64,000 nucleotides of DNA from Dryocola sp032000125 (GTDB taxonomy: Bacteria > Pseudomonadota > Gammaproteobacteria > Enterobacterales > Enterobacteriaceae): assembly GCA_032000125.1 (NCBI GenBank), contig DAMALH010000018.1:26366-90365 (forward strand), given 5' to 3'. The notes beneath the pieces are model-generated. The model was given only the letters and a program-made list of their open reading frames with translations, made no database searches and had not been told where the DNA came from. Position numbers and translations under genes: made by a program. Shown piece by piece: positions 8,141 to 16,307 of this stretch; the first letter of the stretch is position 1; every line of letters begins with the position of its first letter.

Positions 8141-9028
8141 TTACACCAGGTACTTATTAAACCAGTCGATTGTGCGCTTCCACGCCAGCTCCGCCGCCGC
8201 TTTATCGTAACGCGGAGTCGAGTCGTTATGGAAACCGTGATTCACGCCGGGATAAACATACCCTTCGTAGGTTTTGTTATTGGCTTTCAGGGCGGCCTCA
8301 AAGGCAGGCCACCCCTCGTTGATACGCGAATCCAGCTCGCCATAATGCAGTAAAAGCGGCGCTTTAATACGCGGCACGTCTTCCACTTTCGGCTGTCTGC
8401 CATAGAAAGGCACCGCCGCCGCCAGCTCCGGATAAGCCACGGCCGCGGCGTTGGCCACGCCGCCGCCGTAGCAAAATCCGGTGATGCCGACCTTGCCGGT
8501 CGTCGCTTCGTGGCGCATCAGAAACTCTATCGCGGCAAAGAAATCGTTCATTAATTTGTTGGGATCGACCTGCTGCTGTAGCTCGCGGCCTTTTTCATCG
8601 TTGCCCGGATAGCCGCCGACCGAGCTTAAACCATCCGGCGCCAGCGCGATAAACCCCGCTTTGGCAACGCGCCGCGCCACATCTTCGATATAGGGATTCA
8701 GGCCACGGTTTTCATGAACCACCACCACGGCAGGCGTTTTCTCCGCCGCTTTGGCGGGCTTCACAAAATAGCCTTTTACGCTGCCGTGCCCCAGCGGTGA
8801 AGGATAGTGAATATATTCCGGCAGAATATCGGGATCGGTAAACTCTACCTGCTGCGCAAAAGCGTAATTGGGTGTCAGCAGCGTGCCAAGCGCCACGGCA
8901 GAAAGCCCGCCGACGACAAACTTTGACGCCAGATCGAGAAACTCGCGCTTGCTGATTTTGCCGTGCACATAAAAATCGAAGTATTCGAGAAGCTCAGGCG
9001 GGAAATCTTTCGCTGTCATTCTGGTCAT
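8141..9028 (-). CDS. yghX: Dienelactone-hydrolase-family protein YghX
   Basis: A 295-residue alpha/beta hydrolase. The N-terminus (MTRMTAKDFPPELLEYFDFY, then HGKISKREFLDLA) and the body match E. coli YghX. The catalytic triad of dienelactone hydrolases is present: Cys in GFCYGGG, Asp in GELDSRIN and His in NHGFH. A hydrophobic stretch near residues 35-50 (FVVGGLSAVALGTLL) followed by ANYAFAQ-like sequence suggests a Tat-like or membrane-anchored N-terminus. From memory, yghX is disrupted in E. coli K-12; this copy is intact. The substrate is unknown. Confidence 0.9.
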   Translation of the reverse strand: MTRMTAKDFPPELLEYFDFYVHGKISKREFLDLASKFVVGGLSAVALGTLLTPNYAFAQQVEFTDPDILPEYIHYPSPLGHGSVKGYFVKPAKAAEKTPAVVVVHENRGLNPYIEDVARRVAKAGFIALAPDGLSSVGGYPGNDEKGRELQQQVDPNKLMNDFFAAIEFLMRHEATTGKVGITGFCYGGGVANAAAVAYPELAAAVPFYGRQPKVEDVPRIKAPLLLHYGELDSRINEGWPAFEAALKANNKTYEGYVYPGVNHGFHNDSTPRYDKAAAELAWKRTIDWFNKYLV

Positions 9029-9091
9029 CTGCAGGCCCTTTTATCGGTGAAAGATGGTTAAATAATGGCCTGCAAACGGCGATATTGTAAA

Positions 9092-10015
9092 CTATCCGCG
9101 CGTCACGTTAACTCGCCAGATACCAAAACATACCAGCACTAACGCGAGAGCATAGCGCCATTCCAGAATGCTTTCCTGCAGGAAAATAGCCGAAAGCACG
9201 GCGCCGGAAACGGGGATCAGGAAGTTAAACGGCGCAATCATCCCCACGCGATTATATTTCAGCAGCAGGCTCCAGAGGGCGAACGCCACGGAAGACAGCA
9301 GCGCCAGATAGCCGAGAATCGCCGCCGACTCCCAGCCGTGAAACTCAAGCCTTCCTCCGGTGAAATAACCGCCCAGGGTAAGCACCACGCCGCCTGTCGC
9401 CAGCTGCCACCCGGTCATGATCGTAGGATCGACCGTCTGCGAGATGCGTTTGCCATAAAGCGACGCGGCGGAAAGGATAAAGGCCGCCAGCACCACAAAA
9501 CCGTCGCCCATCCAGCTAAAGCTAAAATCCATTAGCTGGCTGTTAAAGTTAACGACCATCACCCCGGCAAAACCCAGCACGCAGCCGACGATTTTATTCA
9601 TGCTGAGCCGGTCATTGTGATAAATAAAATGCGCCAGCAGCACGCTGAAAAAAGTCCCGGTAGCGTTCATGATCGACCCCTTCACGCCGGTGGTATAAGC
9701 AAGGCCGATATAAAAGAAGATGTACTGCAAAGCGGTTTGCGTCACGCCCAGAGCCGCAAGCCGGGAAAACTGCCCGCGAGATAAGCGCCCAATCGGCTTG
9801 CCCTGCGCAACGGCAAATGCCAGCAGCAAAAGCCCGGCAATGACGAAGCGGTATCCTGCGAAGACAATTTTGCCGGGCAGATCGTCGGTGGCTATCTCAA
9901 AAATTTCATAGCCGTTCTTTATCGCCGGATAGGCGCTTCCCCACAGCAGGCAACAGAAAGCGGCGCACATCCATGCGAATTTCTTACGGGTAAACAGCGA
10001 CAGGTTGTTCTCCAC
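9092..10015 (-). CDS. EamA/DMT-family transporter
   Basis: A 10-segment drug/metabolite transporter with two EamA repeats (first half LLWGSAYPAIKNGYEIF; second half beginning near GDGFVVLAAFILSA). Length 307 residues from GTG at 10013-10015, chosen because AAGGGA lies about 7 bases upstream. A longer form from ATG 10058-10060 (322 residues) is possible but lacks a good ribosome site. Such proteins export metabolites or amino acids; no substrate can be assigned. Divergent from the RpiR-type regulator. Confidence 0.85.
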   Translation of the reverse strand: MENNLSLFTRKKFAWMCAAFCCLLWGSAYPAIKNGYEIFEIATDDLPGKIVFAGYRFVIAGLLLLAFAVAQGKPIGRLSRGQFSRLAALGVTQTALQYIFFYIGLAYTTGVKGSIMNATGTFFSVLLAHFIYHNDRLSMNKIVGCVLGFAGVMVVNFNSQLMDFSFSWMGDGFVVLAAFILSAASLYGKRISQTVDPTIMTGWQLATGGVVLTLGGYFTGGRLEFHGWESAAILGYLALLSSVAFALWSLLLKYNRVGMIAPFNFLIPVSGAVLSAIFLQESILEWRYALALVLVCFGIWRVNVTRG

Positions 10016-10216
10016 GTTCCATCCCTTATAAAAATAAACTGTCGTTTCAGAATTGAACATTATCCGTCAATAGAAAAAAATTGCTCGCTATTTTCCCTGC
10101 CCTTGCTGGCCGTTGCCGAAGGGGGAAAACAAAGGCGTCAGCCACCATTTCCCCCGGTCAGAGGATATTTGTGGTACAAAGTACCGGTCATTTATCTTTA
10201 TTTTTCAGGACGCGCC

Positions 10217-11080
10217 ATGGCTTTCTCCATCGACATTATTTCCTGCATCACCGACCGCTTTGTGGAACTTACCGCGACGGAAAAACGCATCGCGCAATTT
10301 ATTCTTGATGACGTGCAGTCGGCAGCCACTTTACCTATTGCAGAAATGGCGCGGCTTACCGAGACAAGCCAGGCGTCAATCACCCGGTTTGCGCGTGCGA
10401 TTGGCTGCAAGGATGTCCGGGAACTGAAGGTAAAACTTGCGCAGTCGCTCGCCGTCGGGCAGCGCTTTATCCTCGACGTGCCGGACCTTGAAGGCGTGCA
10501 GGGTATCTATGAAACTATCATTAACGTACTGGATATTAACCGTCGGGCGCTCGATCCCGGCTCCCTTAAAAAATCCGTCGAGTGGCTGAGCGACGCGCGC
10601 CAAATTCTGGCGATTGGCATGGGCGGCGGCTCAACGATTTGCGCTCAGGAAGTGCAGTTTCGCCTGTTCCGCCTTGGCCTGCCGGTCGTCAGCCAGAGCG
10701 ACGGTTTGCTGGTCAGAATGATGTGTTCTGCCGTAACGCCAAACGACGTGGTGCTTGCGCTTTCGCTGGGCGGCTATACGCCGGAAATCATTGAAAGCGC
10801 CGCGATGGCAAGGCAGTACGGCGCAAAAGTTATTGCTATTACGCCGCAGGATTCACCGCTGGCGGCCAATGCCGATCTCGTCCTGCCGCTTATCGTGCGG
10901 GAAAACGACTACATCTTTAAGCCAAGCACTTCACGCTATGCGATGCTGGCGATGGTGGACGTGCTGGCGACCGAGCTGGCGATGGCGAATAAGAGCCAGG
11001 CAAAAGACCGGCTACGGCGTATCAAGCTGGCGCTCGATAGCCACAGAGGTGGCGTGGACAGGCAGCCTTTAGGGGATTAG
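10217..11080 (+). CDS. RpiR-family (HTH-SIS) transcriptional regulator
   Basis: A 287-residue regulator: N-terminal RpiR helix-turn-helix (residues 1-75, with LTATEKRIAQFILDD and MARLTETSQASITRFARAIG) and a C-terminal SIS domain (about 120-250; IGMGGGSTICAQEVQFRL, LALSLGGYTPEIIESA) that senses a phosphosugar. AGGA lies upstream of ATG 10217; the frame open from 10103 is not needed. It converges on the dgoA-like gene and is the only regulator beside the 11-17.5 kb catabolic cluster, so a phosphorylated 2-keto-3-deoxy acid is a plausible ligand. That is inference. Confidence 0.9.
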   Translation: MAFSIDIISCITDRFVELTATEKRIAQFILDDVQSAATLPIAEMARLTETSQASITRFARAIGCKDVRELKVKLAQSLAVGQRFILDVPDLEGVQGIYETIINVLDINRRALDPGSLKKSVEWLSDARQILAIGMGGGSTICAQEVQFRLFRLGLPVVSQSDGLLVRMMCSAVTPNDVVLALSLGGYTPEIIESAAMARQYGAKVIAITPQDSPLAANADLVLPLIVRENDYIFKPSTSRYAMLAMVDVLATELAMANKSQAKDRLRRIKLALDSHRGGVDRQPLGD

Positions 11081-11085
11081 TTTTT

Positions 11086-11110
11086 GCCCTCTTCCCGGCA
11101 GGGAGAGGGC
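11086..11110 (+). other. GC-rich stem-loop between rpiR-type gene and dgoA
   Basis: GCCCTCTTCCC and GGGAGAGGGC pair with one bulged base, between two convergent stop codons. It belongs to a set of similar CCCTC/GAGGG hairpins in this window. Confidence 0.6.
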
Positions 11111-11126
11111 AGGAATAGCGCCAGGA

Positions 11127-11732
11127 TTAGACGGTAAAAGCATTCATAAACTGGCGGGCTTTTTCACGCGTCGTTTCCACGCTTTGTCCGGCGCGATACA
11201 AATCGCTGCCAAGGCCCGCGCCCGCGCAGCCCGCCTGCAAATATTCCCCCAGATTTTCAGGCGTTACCCCGCCCACCGCAAGCACCGGCACGGAAGGCGG
11301 CAGCACCGCTTTTAACGCCGCAATATAAGCCGGGCCAAAGGCTGACGACGGGAAAATCTTCAGCCACTGCGCCCCGGCCTCGAGTGCCGTAAAAGCCTCG
11401 CTGGCCGTAGCGCAGCCGGCACAAACCAGCATGTCAGCATCAACCGCCCGGCGGATCACCGCCGGATTGGTGTTCGGCGTGACCACAAGCTTCGCCCCGG
11501 CCTGTGCCAGAAAATCTACCTGCTCGATTCTCAGTACCGTTCCGGCACCAATGCACGCCTGGCTGCCATATCGGTCGACCATCTGCGGAATGCTCTGCTG
11601 CCAGTCCGGTGAATTCAGAGGGATTTCGATATAACCAAACCCTTCTTCAATAAGTGAACCCACGTGATCGCAGGCCTCGTGGGGATGAATGCCGCGTAAT
11701 ATCGCGACTAAAGGTTTAGCGTCTTGCATCAA
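11127..11732 (-). CDS. dgoA: 2-dehydro-3-deoxy-6-phosphogalactonate aldolase (DgoA type)
   Basis: A 201-residue class I KDPG/KDPGal aldolase that splits 2-keto-3-deoxy-6-phosphogalactonate into pyruvate and glyceraldehyde 3-phosphate. It aligns along its length with E. coli DgoA: AILRGIHPHEA, EIPLNSPDW (catalytic Glu), LKIFPSSAFGP (Schiff-base Lys), AVGGVTPENL and GLGSDLYRAGQ. Its start overlaps the dgoK end by 17 bases, so the two are coupled. No galactonate dehydratase gene (dgoD) is nearby, so KDGal must come from another reaction. Confidence 0.92.
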   Translation of the reverse strand: MMQDAKPLVAILRGIHPHEACDHVGSLIEEGFGYIEIPLNSPDWQQSIPQMVDRYGSQACIGAGTVLRIEQVDFLAQAGAKLVVTPNTNPAVIRRAVDADMLVCAGCATASEAFTALEAGAQWLKIFPSSAFGPAYIAALKAVLPPSVPVLAVGGVTPENLGEYLQAGCAGAGLGSDLYRAGQSVETTREKARQFMNAFTV

Positions 11733-12570
11733 GCATGCTCCTTATTCCCTGCTGAAAAGCGGCGTCGCCCGCTATTTCACCGGCTGTAATACCGGCCTTT
11801 TCAAACGCCTGGCGATAGCGGCGGCAAAGCGCTTCGCCGCCCACCAGCATTACGCTGTTTACCTTTTCCATGGCCGCCACTTCTGCGCCAATCAGCAGGC
11901 CAGAAAGCCAGTCGCTGACGGATTCAGCAGGCAGCTCGCCCAGCACCCGTGTTGCGCGTGCCTCAAAGAGCTTGTTAACCAGCATCGGGGAATCCAGCCC
12001 GCGTTGCAGGCCTGCCTGAAACGCCAGATTATCGTCGCGCTGCTCCGGTAGCCCTTTACCAATTAACGAATGGTTCATCAGAACGTGGTGTATTTCGCCC
12101 GTCATTGCGGTAGAAAAATTATTTACCGCGCCGTTCTCAACCTGCACACATTTACTGTGCGTGCCGGGCAAAACGTAGCAGGCTGCGGGCGCAAGCTGCA
12201 TCGCCCCCAGCAACTGCGTTTCTTCACCGCGCATAACGTTCCGGGAGGTTTTCAAACCCGGAACAATCCACACCTGCGGTGCGACTTCATAAAGCCGTGC
12301 GCTTAGCTCATGCAACGACACCGGACATGGCAGATAAGGTACGGGCTGCCAGCCCGCATCGCTGCCGATCATGCCGGCCATCACTACCGGCACGTCGCCC
12401 GGCCTGCGCCACGGCTCAATGTATTTATCAAAAACTTCCCGCGCGGTTTGCTCCACAAGGCGGCTCACACCGCAGGGGAGTTGCAGGCTGTCCACGCACT
12501 GCGCGTCCCGATACAGCCAGGCGCGCAGGTGCGTTGAGCCCCAGTCGACGGCGATATAGCTTTCGCTCAT
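11716..12570 (-). CDS. dgoK: 2-dehydro-3-deoxygalactonokinase (DgoK type)
   Basis: A 284-residue sugar-acid kinase of the DgoK family. The N-terminal phosphate loop DWGSTHLRAWL, the MAGMIGSDAGW and LPGTHSKCVQV motifs and the C-terminal VGGEALCRRYRQAF match E. coli DgoK (292 residues), which phosphorylates 2-keto-3-deoxy-D-galactonate on O6. The start overlaps the symporter stop by four bases. Context (symporter, RidA, deacylase, deaminase) suggests its KDGal comes from an amino sugar acid rather than from galactonate. Confidence 0.92.
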   Translation of the reverse strand: MSESYIAVDWGSTHLRAWLYRDAQCVDSLQLPCGVSRLVEQTAREVFDKYIEPWRRPGDVPVVMAGMIGSDAGWQPVPYLPCPVSLHELSARLYEVAPQVWIVPGLKTSRNVMRGEETQLLGAMQLAPAACYVLPGTHSKCVQVENGAVNNFSTAMTGEIHHVLMNHSLIGKGLPEQRDDNLAFQAGLQRGLDSPMLVNKLFEARATRVLGELPAESVSDWLSGLLIGAEVAAMEKVNSVMLVGGEALCRRYRQAFEKAGITAGEIAGDAAFQQGIRSMLDARR

Positions 12571-14057
12571 CGTGCATTCCCCGTCGCGCGTTTACCCAGC
12601 GGCACCGGCACGGCTTCCGGCTGGTTTTCACGTTCGCGGGTGATCATTTCCAGCGCTTCTTCACGGCTCATTTTGCTGGCCGGCGTCACAAGCGTAACGA
12701 TGACCGCGCAGCCCAGGCTCGCCAGCACGGACGGCACCACCGGGTTGCCCCAGAAGCTCATCCAACTGTCGTTTACCAGCACCACTAAAGAGGCTCCGGC
12801 TCCGCCGATAAGGGCCGCCAGCGCGCCCTGCCAGTTAAAGCGCGTCCAGAAGCGCCCCAGCATCGAACAAATGAACATCCCGGACATAATCATCGAAATC
12901 ATCTTGGTGATATAGCCGATGATGTCGTTAGAGGTCAGCGCGAACAGCAGCGCCAGCCCAATCACCAGCACAAGGAAAATGCGCGACATGCGAATCGCTT
13001 TCTCCGGCGCGGGCATATGCCCGGTAATCAGGGTATAGAGATCGCGCAGCATAATCGAAACTGCGGCAATGGCGTCAGAACTGCCGGAAGACATGTTGGC
13101 CGACATCCCGGCAATCAGCACCGCCAGTCCCAGCACCGGCGGCAGAACCTGCGTTGCGAACAGGAAGGCAAAGCCGCTGTTTTCAAGCGCCGGGTTCATG
13201 GTGTAGGCCGCCATGCCGATAATGGCTGGCAGGAAGGAGAAGCCAAGATACAGCAGGCCGGTTATCACAAAGGATTTACGCACCGTGCCAACCGTTTTGG
13301 CAGAGTAAATACGCTGGCGGTAAGAAGGCGTCGCCAGCACGCCGACGCCGATAACCATCGCCAGTGAAAACGCCGGCAGAATACCGAGCTTATCGACCGC
13401 AAACAGGCTTTGCGCTGCCGGATCTACCGCCTGCTGGATATGGCTCCAGCCGCCCACATGATGCACGGCAAGCGCCGCCATCAGAATAAAACCGACAAAC
13501 AGAATGAGCGACTGAACGGTGTCAATCCATACCACCGCCGAATAACCGCCGATACCGACATACACCACAAAGGCCGCAGCGATAATAATTTTCGCCGTAT
13601 TAATATCAATACCGCTCGCCCACGCAAGATATAATCCGCCGCCAAGAATATGCGCGCCTAACCAGCCGATGGAGGCGATAAATATTAATATCGCCACCAC
13701 GTTCTTAATAATTTTGCTGCCGCCGGTGTAATAAGAGATTTCTTCGCTCATGGTCATAAAGCGCATTTTACGCACCGGCGCAAATAGCCAGGCCACCAGC
13801 AAAATGCCCGTTGCGCCGCCCAGGCCATAGAGCATGCCAGCCCACCCGTTGGTGTAGCCAAAACCCACGGCGCCCACGCTCGACCCGGTTCCTACCATGG
13901 TGCCAACGGTTGAGCCGAGCGTTAAAATCATCGGTAAAGACCGACCGCCCAGTAAAAAGTCATCGCCATTTTTCTGGTGACGTGAAACATACCAGCCGAG
14001 GGTAATCATCGCGCAGGCATAAATCGCAAACCAAATTAAAAAAGAGTAATTATTCAT
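12567..14057 (-). CDS. Sodium:solute symporter (SSS family)
   Basis: A 496-residue inner-membrane transporter with about 13 hydrophobic segments. GGRSLPMILTLGSTVGTMVGTGS and MSANMSSGSSDAIAAVSIML are SSS-family features, the latter around the Na+ site. Same strand and four-base overlap with dgoK, so it should import the substrate of this pathway. SSS proteins near D-aminoacylases carry N-acyl amino acids or sugar acids in other bacteria; the exact substrate is inferred only from the neighbours. Upstream is a 147-base gap with a GC-rich stem-loop before ridA. Confidence 0.9.
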   Translation of the reverse strand: MNNYSFLIWFAIYACAMITLGWYVSRHQKNGDDFLLGGRSLPMILTLGSTVGTMVGTGSSVGAVGFGYTNGWAGMLYGLGGATGILLVAWLFAPVRKMRFMTMSEEISYYTGGSKIIKNVVAILIFIASIGWLGAHILGGGLYLAWASGIDINTAKIIIAAAFVVYVGIGGYSAVVWIDTVQSLILFVGFILMAALAVHHVGGWSHIQQAVDPAAQSLFAVDKLGILPAFSLAMVIGVGVLATPSYRQRIYSAKTVGTVRKSFVITGLLYLGFSFLPAIIGMAAYTMNPALENSGFAFLFATQVLPPVLGLAVLIAGMSANMSSGSSDAIAAVSIMLRDLYTLITGHMPAPEKAIRMSRIFLVLVIGLALLFALTSNDIIGYITKMISMIMSGMFICSMLGRFWTRFNWQGALAALIGGAGASLVVLVNDSWMSFWGNPVVPSVLASLGCAVIVTLVTPASKMSREEALEMITRERENQPEAVPVPLGKRATGNAR

Positions 14058-14167
14058 GGCTCACTTCCAGATTAAGTGTGTTGCATTAGCTTTCTGAAAA
14101 AAGGGCACAGAAAACCCGTTAGCGCGCTCTAAGACGCACCTTTATTTATTAATGAGACAATTATTTT

Positions 14168-14194
14168 GGCGGGTGGCCTGTAGGCCTACCCGCC
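14168..14194 (-). other. Stem-loop between ridA-type gene and symporter
   Basis: GGCGGGT pairs with ACCCGCC around an internal GGCC-rich loop. It has no T run in the direction of transcription, so it is more likely a processing or stability element inside the operon than a terminator. Confidence 0.4.
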
Positions 14195-14204
14195 GGTAAA
14201 AACG

Positions 14205-14600
14205 TTATTTCACGCGCTCGGCGTTATAACAGGTCAAATCCACTTCTACTTTGCAGTCCACCACCAGATCGGCCACGCAGCAAACCCGGGCAGGCGGATG
14301 GTCGGCGAAAAATTCGCTGAACACTTTGTTAAACGACTGGAAATAGCGCGCATCGGTCAGGAAGACCTTCACGTGCACCACGTCCGCCAGGGTGTAGCCC
14401 GCGCTTTCCATGATATCCACGCAGTTCTGAATGGCGAGCCGGGACTGCTCAATAATCCCGCCTTCCACCACTTCACCCTCTTTCATCGGCGTTTGCCCGG
14501 AAACGTACAGCCAGCCGCCCGCTTCCACCGCTTTAGCAAACGGCAGGCGCTGCCCGCCGGTCCCCTTGCTGTCGCCTACTCCATAACGTTTAATGCTCAT
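14205..14600 (-). CDS. RidA (YjgF/YER057c) family protein
   Basis: A 131-residue RidA-family protein. GWLYVSGQTPM, the NCVDIMESAG helix, HVKVFLTDARYFQSFN and PARVCCVADLVVDCKVEVDL fit, with Arg in PARVCC at the usual substrate-carboxylate position. RidA proteins hydrolyse enamine/imine intermediates released by PLP-dependent dehydratases. ATG 14598-14600 is preceded by AAAGGAGC; a longer frame to 14651 is rejected. Placement between a deacylase and a symporter and near a PLP deaminase suggests a dedicated imine deaminase for this pathway. Confidence 0.93.
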   Translation of the reverse strand: MSIKRYGVGDSKGTGGQRLPFAKAVEAGGWLYVSGQTPMKEGEVVEGGIIEQSRLAIQNCVDIMESAGYTLADVVHVKVFLTDARYFQSFNKVFSEFFADHPPARVCCVADLVVDCKVEVDLTCYNAERVK

Positions 14601-14675
14601 TATTGCTCCTTTACTCATGGTGGACGGCGCTGCGCTTATCCACCTAATCAACCTGTTCGTGGTTCTGACAAAATG

Positions 14676-16106
14676 CTAGCGGCGCAAGAACCGCCCGGCA
14701 CGTCCGATAACCTGTTTATCACGGCCGTAGCTCATTACGCCATTGACCATTACCGCTTCAATTCCCGCAGCAGGCTGCTGGGGATCGCTGAAGCTTGCCA
14801 CGTCGCGCACCGTTTCCGGGTCGAACATCACCAGATCGGCATAGTAGCCGCGTTTTACCAGGCCTCTTTCCGGAAGCTGGAAACGCGCCGCTGACATGCC
14901 CGTCATTTTGTGAACGGCAACCGTGAGCGGGAATAGCTTTTCATCGCGGCTGTAGTGCCCCAGCACGCGAGGGAATGCACCCCACAGACGCGGATGCGGC
15001 ATCGGGTCGTTTGGCAGACCGTCTGAGCCGACCATGGTCACCGGGTAGCTCAGCACGCGCCGCACGTCGCGTTCGTCCATGTTGTAGTAAATCGCCCCGG
15101 CGGGCATCAGTAATTTTCCAGCTTCGTGAAGTGACATCGACCAGCTTTGCGCAATCTGCTGTAACGACTGCCCGGCAACTTCCGGGTGCGGTTCAGACCA
15201 GGTAATGATGATGTCGAACTCGTCGGTAATTTGCTTCATGTCCAGCGTCGAAGAGCTGGCGGAGTACGGATAGCAGTCGCAGGAAACGTCCTGCTGTTCA
15301 CGCACCTTATCAAACAGTTTCAGCGTCTCAACCGTGCGGCCCCAGTTCTTCGCCCCGGCGCATTTATGGTGCGAAACCACAACCGGCACCTTGCCGTGAC
15401 GGCCAATACGAAACGCCTCGTCGAGCGCTTCCAGAATCGGCTCGAACTCCGAACGCAGGTGGGTGGTATAGATACCCTTTTCTGCCGCCAGCTCCTCGGC
15501 CAGCGCCATCACTTCTTCAGTGGAGGAGTGAAACGCCGTGGCATAGGCCAGACCGGTGCTCAGCCCCAGCGCACCCTGCTGCAGCGCCTGGCGAAGCTGG
15601 CTGCGCATGGCGCCTATCTCTTCATCCGTCGCGGTGCGGAACAAATCGTCCATATGATTGTTACGCAGCGCGGTGTGGCCGATAAGCGTGCCCACGTTGA
15701 CTGCCGGCGCTGCCGCTTCCACCGCTTCGGCATAGGCCGCAACCGTCGGGTAGATAAAGTGCTCAACGTCACCGAGTAAATTCATCGGGTCCGGCACGGT
15801 TCCTTTCATGCTTGCGCTCGCCGCGCTGATGCCGCAGTTGCCAACGATGACCGTTGTGATGCCCTGGCTGATTTTCGGCAGGTACGCCGGCATACGAATA
15901 ACGTTGATATCGTCGTGAGTGTGGACATCGATAAAACCCGGCGCCAGTACGCGACCCGTGCCGTCGATTTCATCGCGTGCTTCACCGCTAATTGACGGGG
16001 CGATCTCAGCGATGCGATCGCCCTGAATCGCGACATCAGCGCGGTATTCCGGGCCGCCGCTGCCGTCAATGACCGTAACATTTCTGAACAGATAGTCGAA
16101 CTTCAT
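14676..16106 (-). CDS. N-acyl-D-amino-acid deacylase (D-aminoacylase)
   Basis: A 476-residue amidohydrolase of the D-aminoacylase group: N-terminal FDYLFRNVTVIDGSGGP, metal motif DVHTHDD, conserved VGNCGIS, SHHKCAG metal ligands, and SDGLPNDPMPHPR near the C-terminal active site. It should remove an acyl group from an N-acyl compound with D configuration at C2. GAGGA precedes ATG 16104-16106. N-acetyl-D-galactosaminate or N-acetyl-D-glucosaminate are formally N-acetyl-D-amino acids and would fit the KDGal enzymes downstream; plain N-acyl-D-amino acids are the alternative. Confidence 0.92.
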   Translation of the reverse strand: MKFDYLFRNVTVIDGSGGPEYRADVAIQGDRIAEIAPSISGEARDEIDGTGRVLAPGFIDVHTHDDINVIRMPAYLPKISQGITTVIVGNCGISAASASMKGTVPDPMNLLGDVEHFIYPTVAAYAEAVEAAAPAVNVGTLIGHTALRNNHMDDLFRTATDEEIGAMRSQLRQALQQGALGLSTGLAYATAFHSSTEEVMALAEELAAEKGIYTTHLRSEFEPILEALDEAFRIGRHGKVPVVVSHHKCAGAKNWGRTVETLKLFDKVREQQDVSCDCYPYSASSSTLDMKQITDEFDIIITWSEPHPEVAGQSLQQIAQSWSMSLHEAGKLLMPAGAIYYNMDERDVRRVLSYPVTMVGSDGLPNDPMPHPRLWGAFPRVLGHYSRDEKLFPLTVAVHKMTGMSAARFQLPERGLVKRGYYADLVMFDPETVRDVASFSDPQQPAAGIEAVMVNGVMSYGRDKQVIGRAGRFLRR

Positions 16107-16307
16107 GTGTTCCTCACCCCGTTATGTTCTGGGCTAAAGTTAACCATTTACAAGTGATAAAAACAGTGGAAGACTACGCAAAATGCATAGGATTTTCTGA
16201 TACTTTTATTCATAACAGCCAGATCAATATACTTATATTGTTTATTTTCATAAAGTTATAAACGATACCCAGTCTGAAAGAAAAGATAACCTTAAAGGAA
16301 TTGTGTT
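16107..16307. promoter_or_regulatory. Divergent promoter region of the deacylase and deaminase genes
   Basis: A 201-base AT-rich gap between divergent starts. It should hold the promoters of both arms of the cluster and probably the RpiR-type operator. No perfect palindrome stood out. Confidence 0.5.
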
